Shown one piece after another: positions 26,109-35,336 of a stretch of 64,000 bases of DNA; within the stretch, counting starts at the first letter, position 1; every line of letters begins with the position of its first letter. A program made the position numbers and the translations under genes. The DNA is taken from assembly GCA_019634715.1 (NCBI GenBank), contig JAHCAU010000002.1:62001-126000 (forward strand). The letters run 5' to 3'. Origin of the DNA: Lysobacter sp. (GTDB lineage: Bacteria; Pseudomonadota; Gammaproteobacteria; Xanthomonadales; Xanthomonadaceae). The notes beneath the pieces were generated by a model. The model was not told the DNA's origin. It was given only the letters and a program-made list of their open reading frames with translations, and searched no databases.

Positions 26109-26713
26109 GCCGCACCACCATCGAGCGGACGCATCCAGAACGTGAGCGCATGCTCGGTCTCGCCCTGGTCGATCTCGTTCCAGCGCAGGCGCACGGCCAT
26201 GCCCGGCTGTCGCGTGTAGCCGCGCCGGCTCCAGAATGCGTCGTTGTCGCGATGGCCGGCGGGACGGCGCGGGTCGGCAGGATCGCGATCCACCGCGCAG
26301 AAGGCCGTCAGGTCGAAGCGGCCGAGCGCTCGCGCATGCGCTTCGCGATGATCGAAGAAGGCATGCCCGGCACCCTGTCCGCGATACGCCGGCAGCAGCA
26401 CCGACTCGCCGAAATAGAACACGCGGGAGGCATCGAGGCCGGCGGCGTCGAACGGCGCGCGGAATTCGGCGCTGTCGTCGGCCAGCGACAGGCCGGTGGA
26501 CGCGCCGACGATGGTGTCGCCGTCGAAGGCCAGGACGAACACGCTGTCGACCGACGTCGCATAGGCATCGAGATACTCGCGTTCGTAGGCGGCATCGCCG
26601 TCGTAGAGATAGGGCCAGTCGCGGAACACGACGATGCGCAGCGCGGCGACGGCGTCCAGGTGGCGGCGCAGGTCGGCGCCGACGACACGTTCGATGCGGA
26701 GTGATGCGTTCAT
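26105..26713 (-). CDS. GNAT-family acetyltransferase linked to the amidase
   Basis: 202 residues. The acetyl-CoA binding motif is SVLLPAYRGQGAGHAFFDHRE, with R-G-Q-G-A-G at its core; the C-terminal half has DNDAFWSRRGYTRQPGM. The substrate is unknown. It overlaps the nitrilase-family gene by 4 bp and probably shares its pathway. A terminator of the cre operon lies upstream, so the two genes form their own unit with a promoter in the 26714-26746 region. Confidence 0.75.
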   Translation of the reverse strand: MNASLRIERVVGADLRRHLDAVAALRIVVFRDWPYLYDGDAAYEREYLDAYATSVDSVFVLAFDGDTIVGASTGLSLADDSAEFRAPFDAAGLDASRVFYFGESVLLPAYRGQGAGHAFFDHREAHARALGRFDLTAFCAVDRDPADPRRPAGHRDNDAFWSRRGYTRQPGMAVRLRWNEIDQGETEHALTFWMRPLDGGAA

Positions 26714-26746
26714 CCGCCGGATTCTATCCCCAGCCCGCCCTGCACG

Positions 26747-26775
26747 AAAAAGCCGCGGCTCCCGCGAGCCGCGGC
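26747..26775 (-). terminator. Intrinsic terminator of the creBCD operon
   Basis: On the minus strand the perfect 9-bp stem GCCGCGGCT/AGCCGCGGC, with a 6-base loop, is followed by TTTTT (bases 26751-26747), 51 bp after the creD stop. Confidence 0.8.
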
Positions 26776-26825
26776 GTCTTCCCGAGCGCTGGGGATCGGG
26801 CGCCCTGGAAACCTCGGTCAGCCCA

Positions 26826-28199
26826 TCATCCTTCCTTCGGCAACGGCGGCGGGGTATTGGCGCCCAGGCCGTACCAGTCGACCCGGCGGGTGACGATCAT
26901 GATCGCGGCCAGGATCAGGAACAGCAGGCCCGCGCCCATCACCATCGCATTGTCTTCGGAGATCAGCAGGCCGTAGAGCACCGCGTACAGCAGCGAGATC
27001 ATCATCGCGAACCCGAGGCCGCGCATCCACGAGCGCAGCACGTGGCTGACGTAGTAGCCCAGCAGGCCGATGCAGGCTGCGCTGGCGATCAGGTAGGCGA
27101 GGCCGAAGGCGATGTGTTCCGACAGCGCCACCAGCAGCAGGAAGAAGATCGCCAGCGCCAGGCCGACCAGTCCGTACTGGATCGGGTGGATGCGCAGTTG
27201 CTTGATCAGCTCGAACATGAAGAAGCCGACGAAGGTCAGCAGCACGAACAGGATGCCGTACTTGCTGGCGCGATCGGCCTGGGAATAGATGTTCACCGGA
27301 TCGACCAGCGACACGGCCACCGCGTCCATGCCCAGGTCCGCTTCGCCGCTGAGGCCGATGGCGCCGGCGTTGGGCACCGTGCGCCCGCCCAGGTACTGCG
27401 ACTGCGCGTTGCTGGCCAGCGACGACACCTCCCAGTCGGCCTTGAACCCCTTGTCGCCGATGTCCTTGCTGCGCGCCGTGAACGAGCCGCTGAACTGCGG
27501 GTGTCGCCATACCGACGACAGGGTGACCTTGTTGGTCTGCGCCAGCGGCACCACGGCCAGGTGTTCGGTGCCCTCCAGCGCGAAGCCGAGGTCGGCCGAG
27601 AAGCGGAGCGCATCGCCGGCCCGCGGGGTCGCCAGCATGGCATGCAGACCGGTGCCCTCGCGCCCCACGATCCCGCGATTGAGCTTCAGTTCGCGCCGGT
27701 CGACCATCAGCTTCGGCACGCCCGCCACGCCGCGCACGTCGGCGATGCCGAAATTCAGCACCGGTTGGCCGATTTTCCTCGGCAATGCCGGGTTGGTGTC
27801 GGCGGGAATGTTCACGTCGAAGCTGGCGACGACACGGCCCGCGACCTCGTAGCTGCGCACGTCATGCAGGCCGAGCGACTTGATGCGGGGGTCGATCGTG
27901 CCGTTCACCGTCATGGTCGTCGGGAAGAACAGCCACTGGCCCGATTCGCCGTCCTGCCTGACCTTGCGGATGACCTCGCCGTTGGCATTCTTCTCTTCGA
28001 CTTCGACGGTGTTCGTGTACGGCACCATCAGTACCGGCCCGGACAGCGCCTGCGGGCCGGCGGTGCCGCGCGCGACCGAGCGTACGGCCTCGTCGCGATA
28101 GAACTGCCGCTCCTGGATCACGCCTCGGATCATCAGCAGGGGGACGAGCAGCAGGATGGTCATGCCGACCATCATCAGGATCTTCAACGTCAGGCGCAT
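26826..28199 (-). CDS. creD: Inner-membrane protein CreD
   Basis: 457 residues. One helix at the N-terminus (about 6-26), a large periplasmic domain of about 270 residues (with SGPVLMVPYT and the FSGSFTARSKDIGDKGFKADWEV region), then five or six membrane helices from about 310 containing YGILFVLLTFVGFFMFEL and IHPIQYGLVGLALA, which are CreD signatures. CreD is the best-known target of the CreBC two-component system and is linked to envelope integrity and beta-lactam response. It is last in the creB-creC-creD order, with a Cre tag 68 bp upstream and a terminator after it. Confidence 0.92.
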   Translation of the reverse strand: MRLTLKILMMVGMTILLLVPLLMIRGVIQERQFYRDEAVRSVARGTAGPQALSGPVLMVPYTNTVEVEEKNANGEVIRKVRQDGESGQWLFFPTTMTVNGTIDPRIKSLGLHDVRSYEVAGRVVASFDVNIPADTNPALPRKIGQPVLNFGIADVRGVAGVPKLMVDRRELKLNRGIVGREGTGLHAMLATPRAGDALRFSADLGFALEGTEHLAVVPLAQTNKVTLSSVWRHPQFSGSFTARSKDIGDKGFKADWEVSSLASNAQSQYLGGRTVPNAGAIGLSGEADLGMDAVAVSLVDPVNIYSQADRASKYGILFVLLTFVGFFMFELIKQLRIHPIQYGLVGLALAIFFLLLVALSEHIAFGLAYLIASAACIGLLGYYVSHVLRSWMRGLGFAMMISLLYAVLYGLLISEDNAMVMGAGLLFLILAAIMIVTRRVDWYGLGANTPPPLPKEG

Positions 28200-28266
28200 G
28201 GCCGTCTCCGGTGTTGTTGGACGCCGGCAGTCTCGGCAGCCGCGGAGAGGTCGCGATGGCGCGCAC

Positions 28267-28282
28267 GTGAAGTCGGTGTGAA
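28267..28282 (-). promoter_or_regulatory. Cre/Blr tag (CreB-binding direct repeat) upstream of creD
   Basis: On the minus strand the sequence is TTCAC-ACCGAC-TTCAC, an exact match to the known CreB target TTCAC-N6-TTCAC. It lies between creC and creD, 67 bp before the creD start, facing creD. Confidence 0.82.
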
Positions 28283-28330
28283 GCCCCGTTGCCCGGATGG
28301 AGGCCAAAGGCCGGAACCCGGGCGACGCGT

Positions 28331-29785
28331 TCAATCCAGGGGTAGCCGCAGCGTGGCGACCGCGCCGCCTTCGCAGTGGTTGGCCAGGGTTGCGCGCCCG
28401 CCGTGCAGTTCCAGCGCCTCCGCGACGAAACACAGCCCCAGGCCGCTGCTGCGGCTGGCGCCTTCCGGCCGTGCGAGCGAGTAGAAGCGCTCGAACACAC
28501 GGTCGAGCGCATAGTCGGGCACGCCAGGCCCGTGATCGCGCACTTCGACGAGGGCGTCGTCGCCCTCGCGCGTCAGGCGCACGTCGACGGTGCTGCCGGC
28601 CGGTGCGAAATCCGCCGCGTTCTCCAGCAGGTTGACGATCGACTGGCGCAGCAGGAAACCGTCGCCTGACACTGCCTGCGGCGCGCCGTCCTCGACGATC
28701 CCGAGGCGCAGGCCGCGCTGGTCGAACCGGGTGGCGACCCGCTCGGCGGCATCCTCGACCACCTCGCGCAGCACGATGCGCTGCGGCTGCTCGATGCGCT
28801 GCCGATGCTCCACCGAGGCCAGTGCCAGCAGCTTGTCGATCATCTCGGCCATGCGCCCGCTCTGCGCGCGGATGGTCGCGACGAAACGCGCACGGTCGGC
28901 CTCGGGCATCGGCATCGCGCCGGCCTCGCCATCCAGCAGTTCGGCACTGCCGCGGATCGCCGCCAGCGGACTCTTCAATTCGTGGGTCAGCGCGTGCACG
29001 TACTGCTCGACGTACTGCTTGCCTTCCAGTTTGGCGCGCATGGTTTCCAGCGCGCGGCCGAGGTCGCCGAACTCGCCTGCGCTGTCCGGCGGACTGGCGC
29101 GCTCGCCGGCGGTCACCGCATCGGCGTAGCGACGCAGCATGCCGAGCTGGCGCGACAGCCACCAGGCCGCGATCAGGCCGATCAGCAGCGCCGCGCCGAG
29201 CAGCACGCCCCCCCAGCGCAGGATCACTGCCTGGCTCTGCGCGATGAAGGGCGCGATGGCCTGGTTGGGCTTGGCCACGGTGAGCACGCCGATGATCCGC
29301 GAGCGTCCGGCCTCGCGCACCATGATCGGTGCGGCGACATGCATCACCGAGCTGTCCTCGTCTTCTGGATCGGCGCGGCTGGACCGCGCGCCGTAGCGGC
29401 CGCGCAGGGTGAGGTAGACATCGTTCCAGCGCGAGTAGTCCTTGCCGATGTCGCGGTCGTCGGAATCGAACACCACGATGCCCTTCGCATCGGTCACATA
29501 GATCCGCGTGCTGAGCTTGCGCTTGTGGAAGCCCCAGATTTCCGCGCCGATGTCGCGGTCGGTGAGTTCGCGCACGTTGGCCGCGAACGCACCGTCGGCG
29601 ATGCGCCCGGCCAGCAGGTCGTCGCGCGCCTGCGCGGCGAGCAGGTTGGCGGTGTCGACCAGGGTGTCTTCCATCGCCTGGCGCACGCCCGGCTTGACCT
29701 GCTGCAGGAACACCTTGCCCAGCAGCAGGGCCGCGATCGCGACGATCACGAAATAGCCGAGCAGGATGCGCAGGCCGATCTTCAT
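28331..29785 (-). CDS. creC: Sensor histidine kinase CreC
   Basis: 484 residues. Two membrane helices (about 7-27 and 190-210) enclose a periplasmic sensor domain that begins with VKPGVRQAMEDTLVDTANLLA, typical of CreC. A HAMP-like linker is followed by the H-box (HALTHELKSPLAAIRGSAELL), N-box (QSIVNLLENAADFAP), and G-boxes (VRDHGPGVPD, SSGLGLCFV). It phosphorylates CreB. It follows creB by 30 bp. In E. coli the system responds to growth conditions; in related water- and soil-dwelling bacteria the homologous BlrAB pair controls beta-lactamases. Confidence 0.9.
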   Translation of the reverse strand: MKIGLRILLGYFVIVAIAALLLGKVFLQQVKPGVRQAMEDTLVDTANLLAAQARDDLLAGRIADGAFAANVRELTDRDIGAEIWGFHKRKLSTRIYVTDAKGIVVFDSDDRDIGKDYSRWNDVYLTLRGRYGARSSRADPEDEDSSVMHVAAPIMVREAGRSRIIGVLTVAKPNQAIAPFIAQSQAVILRWGGVLLGAALLIGLIAAWWLSRQLGMLRRYADAVTAGERASPPDSAGEFGDLGRALETMRAKLEGKQYVEQYVHALTHELKSPLAAIRGSAELLDGEAGAMPMPEADRARFVATIRAQSGRMAEMIDKLLALASVEHRQRIEQPQRIVLREVVEDAAERVATRFDQRGLRLGIVEDGAPQAVSGDGFLLRQSIVNLLENAADFAPAGSTVDVRLTREGDDALVEVRDHGPGVPDYALDRVFERFYSLARPEGASRSSGLGLCFVAEALELHGGRATLANHCEGGAVATLRLPLD

Positions 29786-29815
29786 GCGATGCCCGTACTC
29801 ATGCCGTCCCCCTGC

Positions 29816-30535
29816 TCAGGCCGTGCCGATATCGATCGAATAGCCGAGACCGCGATGGGTGCGGATCGCATCGTCGGCGGCACCGTCGGCCGCGCCGTCG
29901 ATCTCGCGCAGCTTGGCGCGCAGGGTCTTGATGTGGGTGTCGACGGTACGGTCGCCGCTGTCGAGCGCATCGGCCCACACGCGGTCCATCAGTTGCGCCC
30001 GCGACAGCACCGCGCCGGGGCGCTGCAGCAGCGCTTCGAGCAGGCCGTATTCGTAGCGGGTCAGGTCCAGCGCCTGTCCGGCATAGCGGATGCGGCGGCC
30101 CTCGCGATCGATCCCGAAGCGGCCGAGCGCCTGCCAGTCGGCGCTGGACGGCTGCGTGCGGCGGCGCAGGCGCGCACGCACGCGGGCGACCAGCTCGCGC
30201 GGCGAGAAGGGTTTGACCACGTAGTCGTCGGCGCCCAGTTCCAGGCCGACGACGCGGTCGATCTCGCCGTCGCGCGCGGTCAGGAAGATCACCGGCAGGT
30301 CGCTGAAGGTACGCAGCTGGCGGCAGACCTCGAAGCCGGTGATGTCGGGCAGGCCCACGTCCAGCACCACCAGGTCGATCCTGCCGGTGCGCACCTTCGG
30401 CGCGACCTCGCCGCCCAGCAGCACGTGCTCGGCCGCGAAGCCTTCGCTGCGCAGCGCGTACAGCACGGTGTCGGCGATGGCGGTCTCGTCCTCGGCGACG
30501 AGGATGGTCGGGGCGTGCGGTGCGGCCATGGCCAT
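29816..30535 (-). CDS. creB: Response regulator CreB
   Basis: About 239 residues: receiver domain with acidic pocket EDE (15-17), phosphorylation site Asp59 (VVLDVGLPD) and conserved Lys in YVVKPFSP, then an OmpR-type winged helix (RYEYGLLEALLQRPGAVLSR and RTVDTHIKTLRAKL). Together with creC and creD it forms one minus-strand operon. The exact start is open: ATG 30535, 30529 and 30565 are in frame, and no clear ribosome site favours one. A cognate Cre tag lies before creD. Confidence 0.9.
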   Translation of the reverse strand: MAMAAPHAPTILVAEDETAIADTVLYALRSEGFAAEHVLLGGEVAPKVRTGRIDLVVLDVGLPDITGFEVCRQLRTFSDLPVIFLTARDGEIDRVVGLELGADDYVVKPFSPRELVARVRARLRRRTQPSSADWQALGRFGIDREGRRIRYAGQALDLTRYEYGLLEALLQRPGAVLSRAQLMDRVWADALDSGDRTVDTHIKTLRAKLREIDGAADGAADDAIRTHRGLGYSIDIGTA

Positions 30536-30605
30536 GAAGATCGGGGAAGCGGGAACCGTCGGCATTGTAGGCCGCTTCCCGCGCCCGGTTGGTACCATGC
30601 CCGCG

Positions 30606-31463
30606 ATGAACTACCGCCACGCCTTCCACGCCGGCAACCATGCCGATGTCCTCAAGCACGTCGCCCTGCTGGCCCTGTGCGACGCCCTGACCGCCAAGCC
30701 CGCGCCGCTGTTCGCGCTGGACACCCATGCCGGCGCCGGCCTCTACACGCTGGCAGGCGAGGAAGCCGGACGCACCGGCGAGGCCGCGGACGGCATCGGT
30801 CGCCTGCTGGCCGCGCCGCCGGCCGAACCGGGCATCCGTCGCTACCTCGACGCAGTGGCCGCCTGCCGTGCCGCGCACGGCGAGGATGCGTACCCCGGCT
30901 CGCCCTGGCTGCTGGCCCATGCGCTGCGCGAACAGGACCGCATCGCCTGCTGCGAACTGCGCGACGAGGAAGCGGTGCTGCTCAAGCGCCATGTCGGCGG
31001 CGACCCGCGCGTGGCCGTGCATGCCCGCGACGGCTACGCCGCCATGCGCGCGCTGCTGCCGCCGAAGATCGGCGCCGTGCGCTACGCGCGCGGCCTGGTG
31101 CTGATCGACCCGCCCTACGAGGCCCAGCTCGCCGAGTTCGACACCGCGCGCGCAGCGCTGCGCGATGCGCTCGTCGTCTGGCCGCAGGCGACCTACGCGC
31201 TCTGGTACCCGATCAAGCGGCGCAGCGCGCTGAAACCCTTCCATCGTTCGACCGCCACGCTCGACGCGAAGTCGGTGCTGGCCTGCGAACTGCTGGTACG
31301 CCCCGACGACTCGCCGCTGCGCATGAACGGCAGCGGCCTGCTGATCCTCAATGCACCGTGGCGGTTCGATGCGATCCTGCGCAGCCTCCTGGACGCGTTG
31401 AAAGACGCGCTCGGCGAGGCCGGTGCGAGCGCGCGGCTGGAGTGGCTGAAAGCGCCGGCATGA
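30606..31463 (+). CDS. rlmJ: 23S rRNA (adenine-2030-N6)-methyltransferase RlmJ
   Basis: 285 residues beginning NYRHAFHAGNHADVLKHVAL, the invariant RlmJ N-terminus. The methyltransferase catalytic motif is DPPY at 168-171, and LDTHAGAGLY corresponds to the SAM-binding motif. The enzyme methylates A2030 of 23S rRNA. The gene is divergent from creB with 70 bp between starts. A TACCAT hexamer lies 7 bases before the ATG and no ribosome site is seen, so a leaderless transcript is possible. Confidence 0.93.
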   Translation: MNYRHAFHAGNHADVLKHVALLALCDALTAKPAPLFALDTHAGAGLYTLAGEEAGRTGEAADGIGRLLAAPPAEPGIRRYLDAVAACRAAHGEDAYPGSPWLLAHALREQDRIACCELRDEEAVLLKRHVGGDPRVAVHARDGYAAMRALLPPKIGAVRYARGLVLIDPPYEAQLAEFDTARAALRDALVVWPQATYALWYPIKRRSALKPFHRSTATLDAKSVLACELLVRPDDSPLRMNGSGLLILNAPWRFDAILRSLLDALKDALGEAGASARLEWLKAPA

Positions 31464-31502
31464 CGCCGCCGTGCCATCGTGGGGCGCTTGCGTCGACGGG
31501 TC

Positions 31503-33086
31503 TCAGGGATCCAGGCGCAATTCGATCGCCAGGCCCTGGATGTCCTCGCGTTCGTGTTCCAGGTCCGAGCACAGCAGGGGGCGATCCTGCAGCCAGGCCT
31601 TCGACAACGACAGGGTCAGGCTGTTGCCGCCGGCGCGCGCCTCCAGCGTCGGAATCGCCCCGGCCTCGTGCGAGCGATGCAGCAGCACCGACAGGCGCAG
31701 CAGGGCGGCGCAGCGTCGCGCCGGCGCCAGCAGGCGGTCCGGCAGCACTTCCAGCGACTTGTTGGAGATGTTGCGGCGATGGTTGCGCACCAGCGCGGCG
31801 AGGAACAGCTGTTCCTGGCGCGAAAAGCCGGCGATGTCCGAGTGTTCCAGCAGATACGCGCCGTGCACGTGGTACTGGCTGTGCGCGATCGCCAGGCCCA
31901 GCTCGTGCACGCGCGCGGCCCAGACCAGCATGCGGCGGTCGTCGTCGTTGAGATGCCAGCGTTCGGCGACCTGGTCGAACAGGCGCATCGCGGTCACCTC
32001 CACGCGCGCGGCCTGCGCGTGATCGACGCCGTAGCGATGCATCAGTGCGTCGATCGAGGTGTCGCGCGGGTCGTCCACGCCGCCGCGGCCGAGCATGTCG
32101 TAGAGCACGCCTTCGCGCATCGCGGCCTTGCTGACCAGCATGCGCTTGAGGCCGAGCGTCTCGAATGCGGCTTCGAGCACGAGGATGCCACCGGCGATGA
32201 TCGGCCGGCGGTCGTCGGACAGGCCTGGCAGGTCGATGGCGTCGATGCGGTCGGCGGCGAGCAGGCGGTCGCGCACCACCGGCAGCGCTTCGGCGGTGAC
32301 CGCGCCCTTGGTGAGCTTCATCGCCGCACAGATCTCGCCGATCGCCTTGTTGGTGCCGGACGAGCCGATGGCTTCCTGCCAGCCGAGCGTGCGGTACAGG
32401 CCCGCGAACTGCTGGAATTCGGCTTCGACCTCGGTCAGCGCTTCCTTCCAGCGCTTCTTCGAGAGCTTGCCGTTGCCGAAGAAGCGTCGCGTGCTGGCGA
32501 CGCAGCCCACCTGCAGGCTCTCGCGCTCGATGGTGTCGAAACCCGAACCGATGATGCACTCGGTCGATCCGCCGCCGATATCGATCACCAGTCGGCGCTG
32601 CTGCGGTTTCGGCGGCTGCGCGTGCGTGACACCGAGGTAGATCAGGCGCGCTTCCTCTCGGCCGGACACGACTTCGATGCCGTGGCCGAGCGCGTCCTCC
32701 GCATCGGACAGGAAGACCTGCGGTTCGCGAAGCGCACGGACCGTGTTCGTGGCGATCGCGCGCACGCGATACGAAGGCAGGTCGCGGATGCGCTGGCCGA
32801 AGCGCGAGAGGCAGTCCAGCGCGCGCTGGCGCGCTTCCAGGGTGAGTCCGCCCTTGCCGTCGAGGCCGTCGGCCAGGCGCACGGTTTCGCGCAGGCGATC
32901 GATGATGCGCAACTGGCCCAGCACCGTGCGTGCCACGACCATGTGGAAGCTGTTCGATCCGAGGTCGATGGCGGCCAGCGAATCGCCGTCCTGCAGGGGA
33001 GCGGCGGGCGCGCGACCGGGGGAAGCGGATCGGTTCAAGCGGCGGACCTGCGGAACGGAGGGGGAATGCCTGTCGCGGAGCGGCAT
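31503..33086 (-). CDS. ppx: Exopolyphosphatase
   Basis: 527 residues of the Ppx/GppA family. ATPase-like N-terminal fold with AAIDLGSNSFHMVVAR, the SGREEARLIYLGV segment and the VIDIGGGSTECIIG phosphate loop, followed by a C-terminal HD-like helical region (WAARVHELGLAIAHSQYHVHGAYLL). It cleaves phosphate from polyphosphate chains. It is the last gene of the phoB-phoR-ppk-ppx series on the minus strand, 141 bp after ppk. The ATG at 33086 adds about 37 residues before the conserved core; a shorter start is possible. Confidence 0.92.
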   Translation of the reverse strand: MPLRDRHSPSVPQVRRLNRSASPGRAPAAPLQDGDSLAAIDLGSNSFHMVVARTVLGQLRIIDRLRETVRLADGLDGKGGLTLEARQRALDCLSRFGQRIRDLPSYRVRAIATNTVRALREPQVFLSDAEDALGHGIEVVSGREEARLIYLGVTHAQPPKPQQRRLVIDIGGGSTECIIGSGFDTIERESLQVGCVASTRRFFGNGKLSKKRWKEALTEVEAEFQQFAGLYRTLGWQEAIGSSGTNKAIGEICAAMKLTKGAVTAEALPVVRDRLLAADRIDAIDLPGLSDDRRPIIAGGILVLEAAFETLGLKRMLVSKAAMREGVLYDMLGRGGVDDPRDTSIDALMHRYGVDHAQAARVEVTAMRLFDQVAERWHLNDDDRRMLVWAARVHELGLAIAHSQYHVHGAYLLEHSDIAGFSRQEQLFLAALVRNHRRNISNKSLEVLPDRLLAPARRCAALLRLSVLLHRSHEAGAIPTLEARAGGNSLTLSLSKAWLQDRPLLCSDLEHEREDIQGLAIELRLDP

Positions 33087-33227
33087 GCGCCAGCGAATGT
33101 CGCGAAGCCTATCAACACGGCCCGCTGAACGGAACGGCTTGCGCCGATCTGCGCGATGCGCTTGGACGAAAGTCGAAGTGGGCGGGGCGGATGCCCGATG
33201 GCGCGCCGGTCCCCGCCGCCAGGCCCA

Positions 33228-35336
33228 TCAACCGCAGATCCGCGCCAGCAGCATGGCCTGGGCGGAGTGCGGCAAGGCGTCGCCCACAGGGTGCAGGTGC
33301 CGGTAGGTGCCGTCGGCCTGCAATTCCCAGGCGTTGAGGTTGTCGAGCAGGTAGTTGTCCAGGGATTCCTCCTTCACCCGGGCCGCGAGATCCGGCGCCA
33401 CGATCGGGAAGCCCACCTCCACGCGGCGCAGCAGGTTGCGTTCCAGCCAGTCGGCGCTGGAGCAGTACAACTCGGGTTCGCCGTCGTTGCCGAACCACCA
33501 CACGCGACTGTGTTCGAGGAAGCGACCGACGATGGAGCGCACGCGGATGCGCTCGGACACGCCCGGCATGCCGGGACGCAGGGTGCAGGCGCCGCGCACG
33601 ATCAGGTCGATGTCCACGCCCGCTTGCGATGCGCGATACAGCGCGCGGATCACCTGCGGCTCGTTCAGTGCGTTCATCTTGGCGATGATGCGCCCGGGGC
33701 GGCCGGACTGCGCCAGTTTCGTCTCGCGCTCGATGCGCTTGAGCACGCCGGCATGCAGGGTGAAGGGCGACTGCAGGATCCGCTTGAGCTTGATCGCCGG
33801 CGCCAGGCCGGAAATCTGCTGGAAGATCTGGTGCACGTCGCTGCCGATGTCCGGATCGGCGGTGATCAGGCCGAAATCGGTGTAGGCGCGCGAGGTGCCC
33901 GCGTGGTAGTTGCCGGTGCCCAGATGGGTGTAGCGGACGAGCTTGCGGCCTTCGCGACGCACGATCAGCAGCATCTTGGCGTGGGTCTTGTAGCCCACCA
34001 CGCCATAGACCACCTGCACGCCGGCATCCTGCAGGCGGTCGGCCAGACGCAGGTTCGCTTCCTCGTCGAAGCGTGCGCGCAGCTCGATCACCACGGTCAC
34101 GTCCTTGCCGTTGCGCGCGGCGTCGATCAGGTGCTCGACGATCGGCGAATCCTTGCCGGCGCGGTAGAGCGTCTGCTTGATCGCCAGCACGTTCGGGTCT
34201 TCGGCGGCCTGCTTGATGAGTTCGAGTACCGGCGTGAACGCATCGAAGGGATGGTGCATCAGGATGTCGCCGGCCGCGGCGTGCTCGAAGATCGTGTCCA
34301 CGTCCTTGAGCTGGCGCGGCTGGTACGCGGGGAACTTCAGGTCCGGGCGCGGCACCATGTCGTAGATCTGCGCCGCGCGGTTGAGGTTCACCGGGCCGTT
34401 GATGCGGTAGACCGCGTTTTCGGGCAGGTCGAAGTTCTGCAGCAGCGTGTGCACGATCGGCTTCGGGCAATCGGCGGCGATCTCCAGGCGCATCGCCCGC
34501 AGATAGCCGCGGCCGACCAGTTCGTCGCGCAGCGCCAGGGCCAGGTTCTCGACTTCCTCCTCGTCGACGATCAGCTCGGAATTGCGGGTCACGCGGAACT
34601 GGTAGGCGCCCTTGACCTCCATGCCCGGAAACAGTTCGTCGACGAACGCAGACAGTACCGCCGAGAGGAACACGAAGTCGTTCTCGCCGCCGGAGATCTT
34701 CTCGGGCAACTGGATGATGCGCGGCAGCGAACGCGGCGCGCGCACCACGGCGAGGTGGCCGGCACGGCCGAACGCATCCTTGCCCTTGAGCACGACGACG
34801 ATGTTCAGCGACTTGTTGAGGATCTTCGGGAACGGATGCGCGGGATCCAGGCCCAGCGGCGACAGCACCGGCAGGATCTCGTCGCGGAAATACGCGCGCA
34901 GCCAGCGCGTCTGCCGCGCGGTCCAGTGCTGGCGGTGCAGGACGCGCACGCCGGCATCGCTGAGGGCCGGGCGCAGCACGTCGTTCCAGCAGCGGTATTG
35001 CGCGTCGACGAGTTCGGCGGCGCGCTCGTGGATGCGCTTGAGCAGGGTGGGATGAGGGATGCCGTCCGCGGCAGGCGGCATGCCGAAATCCAGCGAATGG
35101 CGCACGGTGGCGGCGCGGATCTCGAAGAATTCGTCGAGGTTGGTGCAGGAGATGCACAGGTAGCGCAGGCGCTCCAGCAGCGGCATCGACGCGTCCTGCG
35201 CCCGCTCCAGTACGCGGAAATTGAAGTCCAACTGCGACAGCTCGCGATTGAGGTACAGCGACGGATCGCGCAAGGGATCGTTGTCCTGCGGAAACTCGGC
35301 GGCCGGAGCGGTACGTGCGGAGGGGCGTGGACTCAT
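33228..35336 (-). CDS. ppk: Polyphosphate kinase
   Basis: 702 residues. The N-terminal domain starts with YLNRELSQLDFNFRVLERA and LRYLCISCTNLDEFFEIR; the catalytic half has THLGTGNYHAGTSRAYTDFGL with the phosphorylated histidine region and RVWWFGNDGEPELYCSSADW near the end. Ppk makes polyphosphate from ATP reversibly. Start ATG 35336 overlaps the phoR end by 4 bp, so ppk is translated with the phosphate-starvation sensor. The long frame upstream is the phoR sequence read in another frame and is not coding. Confidence 0.95.
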   Translation of the reverse strand: MSPRPSARTAPAAEFPQDNDPLRDPSLYLNRELSQLDFNFRVLERAQDASMPLLERLRYLCISCTNLDEFFEIRAATVRHSLDFGMPPAADGIPHPTLLKRIHERAAELVDAQYRCWNDVLRPALSDAGVRVLHRQHWTARQTRWLRAYFRDEILPVLSPLGLDPAHPFPKILNKSLNIVVVLKGKDAFGRAGHLAVVRAPRSLPRIIQLPEKISGGENDFVFLSAVLSAFVDELFPGMEVKGAYQFRVTRNSELIVDEEEVENLALALRDELVGRGYLRAMRLEIAADCPKPIVHTLLQNFDLPENAVYRINGPVNLNRAAQIYDMVPRPDLKFPAYQPRQLKDVDTIFEHAAAGDILMHHPFDAFTPVLELIKQAAEDPNVLAIKQTLYRAGKDSPIVEHLIDAARNGKDVTVVIELRARFDEEANLRLADRLQDAGVQVVYGVVGYKTHAKMLLIVRREGRKLVRYTHLGTGNYHAGTSRAYTDFGLITADPDIGSDVHQIFQQISGLAPAIKLKRILQSPFTLHAGVLKRIERETKLAQSGRPGRIIAKMNALNEPQVIRALYRASQAGVDIDLIVRGACTLRPGMPGVSERIRVRSIVGRFLEHSRVWWFGNDGEPELYCSSADWLERNLLRRVEVGFPIVAPDLAARVKEESLDNYLLDNLNAWELQADGTYRHLHPVGDALPHSAQAMLLARICG

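Noticed and set aside
28805..31951. 1048-codon open frame on the plus strand
   Set aside because: Runs antisense through creC and creB and out of frame through rlmJ; no recognisable domain.
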